From JARIHD01 sp963815935 (GTDB lineage: Bacteria; Patescibacteriota; Saccharimonadia; Saccharimonadales; UBA4665): 64,000 nt of DNA. The DNA lies in the NCBI GenBank assembly GCA_963815935.1, contig CAWFIL010000001.1, positions 77,799-141,798 of the forward strand, read 5' to 3'. Below are positions 1 through 7,428 of this stretch, piece after piece. Position 1 is the first letter of the stretch; each line of letters opens with the position of its first letter. The position numbers were made by a program, and so were the translations under genes. The notes under the pieces were generated by a model. The model saw only the letters and a list, made by a program, of their open reading frames with translations, did not search any database and had not been told where the DNA came from.

Positions 1-114
1 ATTACTCTGCCCGAACCGGGCTTTGCACACGCTCAGCCCCGTTCAGGCAAACACATAAGGCTCTCACGCCCACTGCCAGCATAGCACCCGCATCAAGAAA
101 TGGACAGTTGACAG

Positions 115-2856
115 CTATCCATCGTGCACCGCCCCTGAACCCCTACGTTTACGCACGCTCTGGACGCGTTGCGGTTTCGTCGAGCTCGCCCGTTCAGGTA
201 TTGGCTTACCTGACTCGGCCTTTATATCTTTTTGCTCAAATAATTTCTCCATATATTCCTCAACTGTAGCCTTCGGTGCAGCATACTGCTTCCGACTATA
301 AGCAATCACCGAATTCTTGGTCTTGCTCGACTCCTCGACATCCAGCGGCACCGTCATCCCTGAAAACGCATCCTCGCTGACATCCCCGGTCGTCTTCATA
401 TAAAAGTGATAGGGAGCGAGGTTTACGATATCGCCGCTCTCAACCTCCGGCTTCATATACGGCAAAATAAACGCTTCATCCTCCGGCCCTACCTTCAGGC
501 AGATAATGGTGCTTGCGTTACTGACCACGACCTTCACGATATCTTTATCCTCGATCTGGGCAATGTTCTGGTGCGACACGATCAACGAAACATGGTATTT
601 ACGCCCCTCGCTGGTTATCTCTGAGAACTGCGGTGTGGCGAAGTTTTGGAACTCATCAACATAGACAAAAAAGTCGCGGCGCTGCTTTTCTGGAATTTTG
701 GTGCGTTGGTAGGCCGCCATCCAAATGAATGACGTCAGAATTGTACCGAAGAATTGGCTTTGGTCTTCGCCAATGTCACCTTTGGACAGATTTACCAAGA
801 GGATTTTGCCTTCGTTCATAATGTCCGCAATGCGCACAGTGCTTTTTCCTTGCAGCAAAATATGCCGCGACATCTTGGAGGTAATGAAATGTCCTAAGCG
901 GTGCGTGAGCGGAGCTGTTACCGTAGACATTTGCATGCTACCTAGCAGCTTAAACTCTTTGTCCCAGAATTGCTTGAGCACGGGGTCTTTAAGTGTTTTG
1001 GCAACTTCTCGCTGGTACTTTCTATCGGTTAGTAGCCGTTGAATCGTGTAGAGACTCGGATTCGGTATTTGCAGAGCAGTTAGCGTGGCGTTACGCAAAA
1101 CGTGCTCCATGCGCGGCCCCCATTGGTTGTCGTCGGCTAGTTTCTTGAATACCGATAGGACCGTGCTTGTTATCCGGGCGTGCTTTATGTCTTCGCTTTC
1201 AAACTCAATACCTGGATCAAGGATATTCAGACCAATAGGCCATTCGCTGTCAGATGGATCAAAGACAACCACATCTTTTTGCCTATGCTTCGGCACGATT
1301 GCTAGTAATTCTTGGAACATATCCCCGTGTGGGTCGAATACGGCCAACCCCTTTCCGCTGAGCATATCTTGGTAGATTGAACTTTTGAGTAGTGTTGTTT
1401 TGCCAGTGCCGGTCTTGCCAATGACATAGGTGTGTTTTTGGCGCTGTTCAAGGGTCATGCCAGTCTCCTGGTAATCTCCACCGTGTTCATTGACGCCAAC
1501 AATAACATCAAGATTGGACTCGCTGTGTCGTATCGACAACGGGGTGGCCAGCTCACGGCTACGACTTTTAACAAAACCTTCAGTCTTTACCATGTCGGTA
1601 TTTGGAAAGTGATACAAGTCGGACAGCTCGGAACTGGAAAGTATTGTTTGCTGGCTCAAATGGTGCGGTGATAATACCCGCTCTTGGAACCTGGACAGAT
1701 GCTTTTTACCGGATGGCAGAATCGGCGCATCGTGCCGCCTACGAATTGATTGGTGTGCGCCGGTAAACGGTCGGAAAGAATCGGCGAGAGCATCCAACTT
1801 GTCATCTACAACGCCACTGTCCGGAGAAGCTACGAGTAGCCGTATAGTCACCTCGAACAACTGCTGGTCGAGCTTGGTTTTAATGCTCATGCCGAGTTCT
1901 TGTTCGTAGGGGTTGTCTGATGGACGCTTATCTTTATTACCGTTCATGAACTCGGGAAGTCGATGGTCGCTCGAAAAGATCGAACCTATAATGCCTCCAA
2001 CGCCAGCCACGAGCTTGCCCATTGCCCCTATAAACCACACCGGCGGGAACCACAGCATCCACCACATGTAGCCGAGTGGAGTACGCTGTACTTCAAGTTT
2101 GGACGATACCTCCTTGCCTAAAGAAATACGCCCGACCATATCTTTAATCTTCCGAATGACTCGGTGATGGGTTGAATTAAATATCGGCACAGCCACGATC
2201 TGATATGCAACCAACTCATCCGCAGCAAGCTTGGTCATGTGCCCAGTTGGGTATGCAATAGGGTCATGTTCTTCCAGCGCCTTATGATCTTTCAGAGGCA
2301 GCACAAAATCTGCGGCGAGTTTTAATTCAACCGTGCCCACAGTTCCACTGACCGATGACATATAGTCGTCGATCTGCTTTATTTTAAGGCCGGGCAGGAA
2401 TGACAGGAGGTTGTGTTGTACGGCTTCTGCTTCGCGGGCGGGGATCATGAGGATGTACCGGATGCCGCCGTCTCTGGTGCCGACCAACTCTAAGGAGTAC
2501 GGCTTTTTGCGGGCTGCCAGCCGATCCCAGAAACCGTAGTACTTTACTGTACCTCGCAGCAAAATATGTAACTGTTCAGTAGCAAATGCTGACTTACTTG
2601 TGTCTGCTGGAAATGTTAGCTCCAGGAGGATGTGCGGAATATCTTTTTCACCCATGCCGAACCTGCGCAGTGTCGCCCGGAAGCCAGCCGGTATATTCTG
2701 TATGGCAGTTACCAGCACAAACCCAAGCGCATATAAGGCGACGAGTTCGGCGAAGAATATGCCGAGGATAAAGACAATGGTCAAAAGCGGGCTAAAGTGG
2801 TGCTCTACGGTGTATCGGGCCGGGCCGTTGATGAGGGCGTCAATAAAGTTGTGCAT
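115..2856 (-). CDS. VirD4/TraG-like type IV coupling ATPase
   Basis: This 913-residue protein looks like a membrane-anchored ATPase of the conjugative VirD4/TraG/TrwB class, which feeds DNA or protein substrates into a type IV channel at the cytoplasmic membrane. A hydrophobic span lies at residues 23-52, followed by a second hydrophobic patch near 265-295 (WWMLWFPPVWFIG). The Walker A GKTGTGKTT is near residues 478-487, with FDPHGDM just after. The Walker B-like segment VYVDEFQNFA is near 730. A TraM-recognition-type C-terminal half follows, ending in a basic tail. CPR genomes commonly carry such ATPases with a partial T4SS. No VirB4, relaxase or pilin gene is visible beside it, so the machine it serves is unknown; type IV pilus or DNA processing roles remain possible. 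Confidence 0.85.
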   Translation of the reverse strand: MHNFIDALINGPARYTVEHHFSPLLTIVFILGIFFAELVALYALGFVLVTAIQNIPAGFRATLRRFGMGEKDIPHILLELTFPADTSKSAFATEQLHILLRGTVKYYGFWDRLAARKKPYSLELVGTRDGGIRYILMIPAREAEAVQHNLLSFLPGLKIKQIDDYMSSVSGTVGTVELKLAADFVLPLKDHKALEEHDPIAYPTGHMTKLAADELVAYQIVAVPIFNSTHHRVIRKIKDMVGRISLGKEVSSKLEVQRTPLGYMWWMLWFPPVWFIGAMGKLVAGVGGIIGSIFSSDHRLPEFMNGNKDKRPSDNPYEQELGMSIKTKLDQQLFEVTIRLLVASPDSGVVDDKLDALADSFRPFTGAHQSIRRRHDAPILPSGKKHLSRFQERVLSPHHLSQQTILSSSELSDLYHFPNTDMVKTEGFVKSRSRELATPLSIRHSESNLDVIVGVNEHGGDYQETGMTLEQRQKHTYVIGKTGTGKTTLLKSSIYQDMLSGKGLAVFDPHGDMFQELLAIVPKHRQKDVVVFDPSDSEWPIGLNILDPGIEFESEDIKHARITSTVLSVFKKLADDNQWGPRMEHVLRNATLTALQIPNPSLYTIQRLLTDRKYQREVAKTLKDPVLKQFWDKEFKLLGSMQMSTVTAPLTHRLGHFITSKMSRHILLQGKSTVRIADIMNEGKILLVNLSKGDIGEDQSQFFGTILTSFIWMAAYQRTKIPEKQRRDFFVYVDEFQNFATPQFSEITSEGRKYHVSLIVSHQNIAQIEDKDIVKVVVSNASTIICLKVGPEDEAFILPYMKPEVESGDIVNLAPYHFYMKTTGDVSEDAFSGMTVPLDVEESSKTKNSVIAYSRKQYAAPKATVEEYMEKLFEQKDIKAESGKPIPERASSTKPQRVQSVRKRRGSGAVHDG

Positions 2857-3016
2857 GCGAAACTATCCGGTTATTTAGCCTATAGGTCTCTCTCGATTTG
2901 CAAGATACGGCAGCGCCGCCCACATCCGTTGCATATCTGTGGTTATGATAGCACCAAACTACTGTATTAACACAAGCGATTGCCTTTTCTCGCCACTTTA
3001 TGCGATACTTCTGCTA

Positions 3017-3379
3017 ATGAGCAAAGACCAGGAAACACCGTTCATTTATTTCGAAGCAAAGCCGAAGTTCGGACGACGGGCGATTGTTGATAAGGTTATC
3101 ATTGATCTAGCAGGCCTCTTTGAGGAGCTGTATGACCGGCGCGCCAATTGCAGGCTTCTTACGGAGCAGAGCGCAGGCGGCCAATGGACAATCCTGATAC
3201 GATTTGAGAACGAGCAAGCACGCGACACATTGGAGCAAAACCCGCGCTTTCAGGAGCTTATAACTGACATCCGTGTCCACTGTAAAAAGGCCCATCGTAT
3301 TCGGCGTATGGTGTTCGCTGCTCTGCACCCCGGCAAAAGACTAGCTGGTTTTACATCCACACCTATAGGCCCATTATAA
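3017..3379 (+). CDS. Hypothetical 120-residue protein
   Basis: I do not recognise this small soluble protein. The frame is open from 2939, but I place the start at the ATG at 3017 (MSKDQETPF) because an extended -10-like TGCGATACT ends at 3009, seven bases before it, which suits a leaderless mRNA. The product mixes charged helices (FEELYDRRANCR, NEQARDTLEQN) with short strands, and ends in a basic segment (KKAHRIRRM) and a Pro/Gly tail. It has no membrane segment or signal peptide. It is divergent from the coupling ATPase and upstream of a membrane protein on the same strand. Confidence 0.55.
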   Translation: MSKDQETPFIYFEAKPKFGRRAIVDKVIIDLAGLFEELYDRRANCRLLTEQSAGGQWTILIRFENEQARDTLEQNPRFQELITDIRVHCKKAHRIRRMVFAALHPGKRLAGFTSTPIGPL

Positions 3380-3458
3380 ATTTAAGCTCGCTCTTAGCGA
3401 CGCCAGATATGTCAATTTACGCTATCATTAAAATGGTAGTAAAACAGGTAGAGATATA

Positions 3459-5075
3459 GTGCCCTCAAGTAGTAACGTATTTTTTAGTCTCGGTGAAGCG
3501 ATTGCCATACTTGGTATCGTGATTGCAGCTTATGGCATTCTGAGGCCCCGGTGGAAGTTAAACTTTGCATACAATCGCCGGTTTCTGGTCTCGGTTCTCT
3601 CGCTGCTTGGCTTAGGGCTTGCTTCCTCGTTCGGTGGTTTTGTCTTTGCTGCGTACACCGCCGATGACAAGATCGCATCAGGACTCCAGGGCGCGGCCTT
3701 TCTCTTTTTCCTATTTGCGGCAATCGACTTCGTACGGGGCGCATACTGGAAAAAGCCACTTTATCGTCATAAATTCAAGGAGAAGAGAAAAGTAAAATTC
3801 ATTCGCGGTATTCTTGACGAAGTTTTATTCGCGAAAGACGAAGAAGCTCTGAACGCAATCATATCTATCGTACGCATTAGTATGGACGAAATTTGCCAGG
3901 ACATACACGATAGTGTCTCGCTCAGAGACGACGAGAATAATATCGCAGCGTACTTGCTCGATACGCTCTTAGGCGAAAGTAAGATTGCAAACCACATCGC
4001 TGTAAGTCGCTTGGACTTTATCTATGAACTGGTGGGTGCAATCGAAAAGCATAAATTAAGAGGCATAGATGCTTCTGTTGGAGTCGAAAATCTTCTTACG
4101 GCGTTGTATGTAAACCCAAACTCCTACTTCTATCAGCAGGTCGGCTATGACGGGCTTACGAATTACGCTTCAGCGTACCAGATCATTTTTGGAAATGAAT
4201 TTTTTGTGCGTGAACATGGCCCCGTTGGGACGTGGTATAACGTGGGCCAAAAAGTAAGCTACGGTAACGACGTAGACAGCAGCCCCCAGTTCGTTGAAGT
4301 ATTTTTGAAGGGATATGAGATAGCCCTTAAAAAGTTTGCATACACGCACCCAAGTCTTACGACAGAGCTGAGCCGTGGCATGTATCAACTCGGGGAATAT
4401 GCAGAATCTGCCAGCCATGTAATCAGGAAGCTCCCTGAATACGACTACTTCACTCCTGCCGCACAAGCATTCCATAAGATCGTTCGGTTTGCGAGCCACT
4501 CATTCTATTACGACATATTCGAAAAGAAAGCCTCAGCTGGGCAAATTCCTGACAACGAGCTAAATCCCCCGCTTGACACTGACAAGTACAGAGAAAACTT
4601 ATCCTCGTCATTTTGTAGACTTTTTACCAATCTGGCGGAAGCAATCGTAACGATGCACGACAAGGACGATTACGAACGCATGAATGTACTAGATTTGAAT
4701 GAGATATTCGTGGACACGATAGGTAGCTACGCACACGTTCAAGGTGTGAGGTCTAAGATACTACACAAATTATGGCAAAAAAGTGACGACAACATTAAGC
4801 GCGGCCATTTTCCTGTGGTGTTCAGAGCGCTGGCTATAATGCTGTATTGGCACCATAACAATATGCCAGCTTGGGCTAAAAGTGAACGCAACAAGCTAAT
4901 TGATGTGCTAAGAAACGATATTAAGCCGCGTATCCTTCGCAATGAGCTGATGGCAAATAGGCGCACACCCAAAGAGGATGCCCTACTACCGGAATGTATT
5001 GTTTTCGATAGATCAACCAACAAATTTTATGCAGTTGACGCTAACGACAACAAGACCGAGTTAAGGAAGAGGTAA
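3459..5075 (+). CDS. Hypothetical membrane protein, N-terminal 3 TM spans
   Basis: This 538-residue protein is of unknown function. It starts at GTG 3459 after a weak AGGTAGAG ribosome site and a TATCAT box at 3423. Three hydrophobic spans lie near residues 8-26, 42-68 and 76-95. A long soluble, mostly alpha-helical C-terminal domain of about 430 residues is predicted to be cytoplasmic and is rich in charged and aromatic residues. The layout resembles membrane-tethered sensor or effector proteins, but no catalytic motif stands out. It is convergent with the RadC gene, only 14 bases away. Confidence 0.7.
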   Translation: MPSSSNVFFSLGEAIAILGIVIAAYGILRPRWKLNFAYNRRFLVSVLSLLGLGLASSFGGFVFAAYTADDKIASGLQGAAFLFFLFAAIDFVRGAYWKKPLYRHKFKEKRKVKFIRGILDEVLFAKDEEALNAIISIVRISMDEICQDIHDSVSLRDDENNIAAYLLDTLLGESKIANHIAVSRLDFIYELVGAIEKHKLRGIDASVGVENLLTALYVNPNSYFYQQVGYDGLTNYASAYQIIFGNEFFVREHGPVGTWYNVGQKVSYGNDVDSSPQFVEVFLKGYEIALKKFAYTHPSLTTELSRGMYQLGEYAESASHVIRKLPEYDYFTPAAQAFHKIVRFASHSFYYDIFEKKASAGQIPDNELNPPLDTDKYRENLSSSFCRLFTNLAEAIVTMHDKDDYERMNVLDLNEIFVDTIGSYAHVQGVRSKILHKLWQKSDDNIKRGHFPVVFRALAIMLYWHHNNMPAWAKSERNKLIDVLRNDIKPRILRNELMANRRTPKEDALLPECIVFDRSTNKFYAVDANDNKTELRKR

Positions 5076-5089
5076 GCACACCTCCGGTT

Positions 5090-5509
5090 TTAGGGAAATC
5101 TGATGCCGTACTCATTCACCATCAACATTCCCTCGGCGCGAAAACTAAAATGGCCCTCTTTCGCAACAATGATGTGGTCATACAGTGTGACTCCTAAAAT
5201 CTGGCCAGCCGCCACGAGTTGCTGCGTCATCGCGATGTCTTGTTTGCTAGGGCGGGGCTCACCCGACGGATGGTTGTGCGCCACAACGATACCCGCCGCC
5301 AAGTCAGATATAGCTCCGGCAAAGACTTCGCGCGGATGAGCCAGTACCGAGTTCACAGTGCCTATAAAAACGATTCTTTTGGTAATCAGCCGCTGCCCGG
5401 TATCCAGGGACAAAACAACAAAGTGTTCTTGGCGATAATTAGCGATATCCTCAAGTAGTTTTAGAAGGTCCGCCGTGTTAAGCGCCTTCTCGGGGGATTT
5501 ACACAACAT
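5090..5509 (-). CDS. radC: RadC-family JAB/MPN metalloprotein
   Basis: This short RadC-like protein (139 residues) consists of the JAB1/MPN+ core alone. The zinc signature HNHPSG lies at 78-83 with the downstream Asp near 91 (EPRPSKQD), so the H-x-H-(x)n-D metal site is intact. The N-terminal helix-hairpin-helix region of full-length RadC is absent. The family's biochemical role is unsettled: it was named for DNA repair, but that role has been questioned, and its genes often sit on mobile or accessory DNA. The start overlaps the end of the PLD-like gene by 11 bases, so the two are probably co-transcribed and translationally coupled. Confidence 0.88.
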   Translation of the reverse strand: MLCKSPEKALNTADLLKLLEDIANYRQEHFVVLSLDTGQRLITKRIVFIGTVNSVLAHPREVFAGAISDLAAGIVVAHNHPSGEPRPSKQDIAMTQQLVAAGQILGVTLYDHIIVAKEGHFSFRAEGMLMVNEYGIRFP

Positions 5510-5981
5510 GGTCGAACCCCACGAATCTGATCATCTCCCAAGCAAGCTGGGTTGACTCGATCCTGCGCATGACCTCGGCGCTATTGTTCTGTGACAAAAC
5601 ATTCAGGCTGCCTTCGTATAGGATCGACCGATCAATAATGACCAGTTTTCGGTGGTGATTCCTGGTGTAGAGCACATGTACGCCCAGGTGCTGGAGGGTA
5701 GACAGCGCATCGTGGGAGTTGGCTCTTCGGTAGTCGTCATCATTTGTCTGCGGGTCACGGGTATTGATTACGACTCTTACTTTTTGGGCTTTGAGCTTTT
5801 CCAGAACGGGCAATAACTGATTAAGACGCCGCGTTGTAACGAACGGGCATTCAATGATGACCTCACTTTTACAACGCTTCAGGTCCTTCAGAAGCGCAGG
5901 GTAGAATGTTTCCTCATTTAATAGTCTGGAGCCTAACAGATCGGTCGGGGAGTTTTTTGCCCCAAAGATGGCCAGTTTCAT
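5499..5981 (-). CDS. PLD-like (single HKD) protein, probable nuclease
   Basis: The 160-residue product carries one phospholipase-D-type HKD motif: His110, Lys112 and Asp117, then GSLN at 124-127, followed by a conserved Asn. Single-HKD proteins of about 150-180 residues act as dimers, many as Nuc-type endonucleases, so cleavage of nucleic acid is more likely than lipid hydrolysis; this is inferred from family knowledge. There is no signal peptide, so it should be cytosolic. It precedes radC in a two-gene minus-strand operon. A TATCTG box lies about eight bases before the ATG, so the mRNA may start at or near the start codon. Confidence 0.75.
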   Translation of the reverse strand: MKLAIFGAKNSPTDLLGSRLLNEETFYPALLKDLKRCKSEVIIECPFVTTRRLNQLLPVLEKLKAQKVRVVINTRDPQTNDDDYRRANSHDALSTLQHLGVHVLYTRNHHRKLVIIDRSILYEGSLNVLSQNNSAEVMRRIESTQLAWEMIRFVGFDHVV

Positions 5982-6003
5982 GACGCTTACAGATACTCTT
6001 TCT

Positions 6004-6288
6004 CATGAGAGAAGTGCTCGTAAATCGTCCCCTATGGCCAGCCAGCAAAATAGCTCACCTTGTGTGGGCTTTTTTGCTGGCTCGAGACTAGCGACTCGAA
6101 GGCCTGAATGCCTCGCGAAGCATGGCATGAGCGGGGCGAGCATTGCCAGTGGCAATGTGAGGAATCTATGCTTGGCCGAGCCGGTAGGCTTTAGCCGTGA
6201 GGCGAGCATGGCAGGGCGAATCCCTCATCCCCAGCCAGGTTTGATAACAGATCCGAGGGCGCTCCAGAGATGGGGCATTTTTTTGTTT
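6004..6288 (+). ncRNA. Candidate structured non-coding RNA
   Basis: No convincing gene fills 5982-6563. On the plus strand a GATACT box at 5992-5997 could start an RNA near 6004. The sequence then holds successive hairpins: a strong imperfect one at about 6049-6082 (GCCAGCAAAA pairing with TTTTGCTGGC, about 16 of 18 pairs), ATTGCC-AGT-GGCAAT near 6140-6155, and GGCTTTAGCC near 6186-6195. A possible terminator follows: GCTCC pairing with GGGGC, then a T run at 6279-6285. The phrase gcgagcatggca appears in near-repeat. It lacks hallmarks of RNase P, tmRNA or SRP RNA. The strand is uncertain. Confidence 0.35.
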
Positions 6289-6363
6289 GTCGTATAACCG
6301 CCTCTGTTAACATAGAGTCCATAAAACCACGCCGCAGGCAATGTCGACGGCGATCTACGAGAA

Positions 6364-6420
6364 CTTAACTTTTCGTCCTTTTGGGCTCATCAGTACGAAT
6401 ACTCATTCGTAAAAGTTAAA
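6364..6420 (-). ncRNA. Hammerhead ribozyme, type III (open stem III)
   Basis: Read on the minus strand, all parts of a hammerhead occur in order and without gaps. Stem III strand 1 is TTAACTT (6419-6413), then the cleavage-site base U at 6412. Stem I is TACGAAT (6411-6405), loop GAGT, ATTCGTA (6400-6394), seven perfect pairs. The core CTGATGA is at 6393-6387. Stem II is 6386-6375 (GCCC-AAAA-GGAC, one C·A mismatch). GAAA is at 6374-6371. Stem III strand 2 closes seven pairs with strand 1 plus a terminal G·U. The NUH site is UUU, which is allowed but not optimal. It lies 144 bases after the stop of the adenylate-kinase-like gene, so it could process that operon's 3' end. Confidence 0.8.
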
Positions 6421-6490
6421 GACGCGCCGTACGGGGGAGGAGAAATCGCGGGAGGCGACTCAAAACTCTACTCAACCCCATACGGCCGTC
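6421..6490. repeat. Long imperfect hairpin adjoining the hammerhead
   Basis: GACGCGCCGTACGGGG (6421-6436) pairs with CCCCATACGGCCGTC (6476-6490) through about 15 pairs with one bulge and one G·U. An inner hairpin TCGC/GCGA lies in the 39-base loop. On the minus strand it directly precedes the hammerhead. On the plus strand a second hairpin (GGCC...GTGC/GCAC-GGCC, about 6484-6515) ends in TTTTTATT, which could terminate a plus-strand transcript. It may be a terminator or a folded part of one larger RNA with the ribozyme. Confidence 0.6.
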
Positions 6491-6563
6491 TTGTGCTGAT
6501 TGTAGGCTCGGCACGGCCTTTTTATTGCATCTTGCATCTACCTCCCCACAGCGAGTAGCTTGG

Positions 6564-7409
6564 CTAACTTGCGTTCTGCCATGCTCTGATCGCTGCTCGT
6601 ATCTCACTGCGCGCGCGAGTCAGGTCCGAATGTGCTCGTCCACTGAGGATGGAGTGTGATCCCCATTCCTGTATTACCCTTTCGATCATAGGTGCGGTGT
6701 GTCTCAGATAGGCGTCCTTTCGCTTGTCGAAAATGTGAGTGTCCAGACGCTGCTTAAGCGTATCGCCGCATACGCAGGCATGGGTGCCGTTAGGCATTGC
6801 CTGGAGTTCGGTGATTGTGTGCACGCTTGCGCAGTTGCCGCAGACGAGTCGCCTGGTCATCCGGCTTTCTAGCACGTCCCATTCGGTAAATTCCATCAGG
6901 AAGGCAATGCCCCTCACAAGGAGCGGAGCCGATTCCGTACCGAACAGGCGCGTATTCAGATACTCGTATTGACCAAGCGTTTTCGGATAGCTGTTGAGCA
7001 GGACTGTTTTCGGTCGGGCGATACGGAGGTGTGCCGTGAGTTCCTCGTCAAAGATGGTGTTCACGACGTAGTCCGGTATCAGCCCGGTCTTGAAGCCACC
7101 GAAATAGGCGATCTTGAATGCCCAGAGCTTTTGGCTCTCTTGTAGTTCTAGTAGGCATCCAGCGGCCGCGAGTCGCTTCAGAAGCTCGTCGTCGTCGACA
7201 AGCGCATCATCGACCTCGTACTCCGCGAAAAATCGCTCTCTTTCTTTGGCTCCCGGGGGAACTGGCAGAGCGGAAGCATAGCGATCAAAGACCGCCCCGA
7301 ACCCGAACACGTCAGCTCCGGTTTCTTCCGCTATAAGCGCCAACCGGGAGTCTTTACCGGAGGCGGGCTGTCCTAGTAGGAGGTGAATGGGTATCGCCTC
7401 ACGTGGCAT
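6564..7409 (-). CDS. Adenylate-kinase-like nucleotide kinase with Zn lid
   Basis: This 281-residue P-loop protein resembles adenylate kinase. The Walker A GQPASGKDS is at 13-21. A segment NSYPKTLGQYEYL in the middle matches the adenylate kinase DGFPRTxxQAExL region. The lid has the zinc arrangement RRLVCGNC near 186-193 and CVCGDTLKQRLDT from about 211, as in Zn-containing adenylate kinases of Gram-positive bacteria. It is longer than standard adenylate kinase (about 215) because of an acidic insert near residues 45-80. Substrate could be another nucleoside monophosphate. It is the last gene of a three-gene operon with two radical SAM enzymes and has a clear GGAGGT ribosome site. A role in making or activating a modified nucleotide is inference. 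Confidence 0.7.
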   Translation of the reverse strand: MPREAIPIHLLLGQPASGKDSRLALIAEETGADVFGFGAVFDRYASALPVPPGAKERERFFAEYEVDDALVDDDELLKRLAAAGCLLELQESQKLWAFKIAYFGGFKTGLIPDYVVNTIFDEELTAHLRIARPKTVLLNSYPKTLGQYEYLNTRLFGTESAPLLVRGIAFLMEFTEWDVLESRMTRRLVCGNCASVHTITELQAMPNGTHACVCGDTLKQRLDTHIFDKRKDAYLRHTAPMIERVIQEWGSHSILSGRAHSDLTRARSEIRAAIRAWQNAS

Positions 7410-7428
7410 TTTATCTACCTCCGGCGTG

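Noticed and set aside
1..114. Possible gene or terminator at the left edge
   Set aside because: Only a short GCCCG/CGGGC hairpin near 9-21 is visible, too weak to call; no frame is supported.
6205..6240. tRNA-like 3' end (GGGCGAATCCCTC followed by ATCCCCAGCCA)
   Set aside because: The T-arm does not pair in the usual 5+7+5 form, and no matching acceptor strand, D-arm or anticodon arm is found upstream.
5968..6297. 109-residue plus-strand frame over the structured region
   Set aside because: Its composition is not protein-like, it overlaps hairpins and a terminator, and it would overlap the PLD-like start.
6421..6490. Possible group II intron domain V
   Set aside because: The stem GCCGTA...TACGGC is reminiscent, but the loop is far too long and no reverse transcriptase or other intron domains are nearby.
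6416..6607. 63-residue minus-strand frame reading into the kinase gene
   Set aside because: It is Arg-rich, covers the long hairpin, and has no ribosome site; more likely a by-product of the structured RNA.
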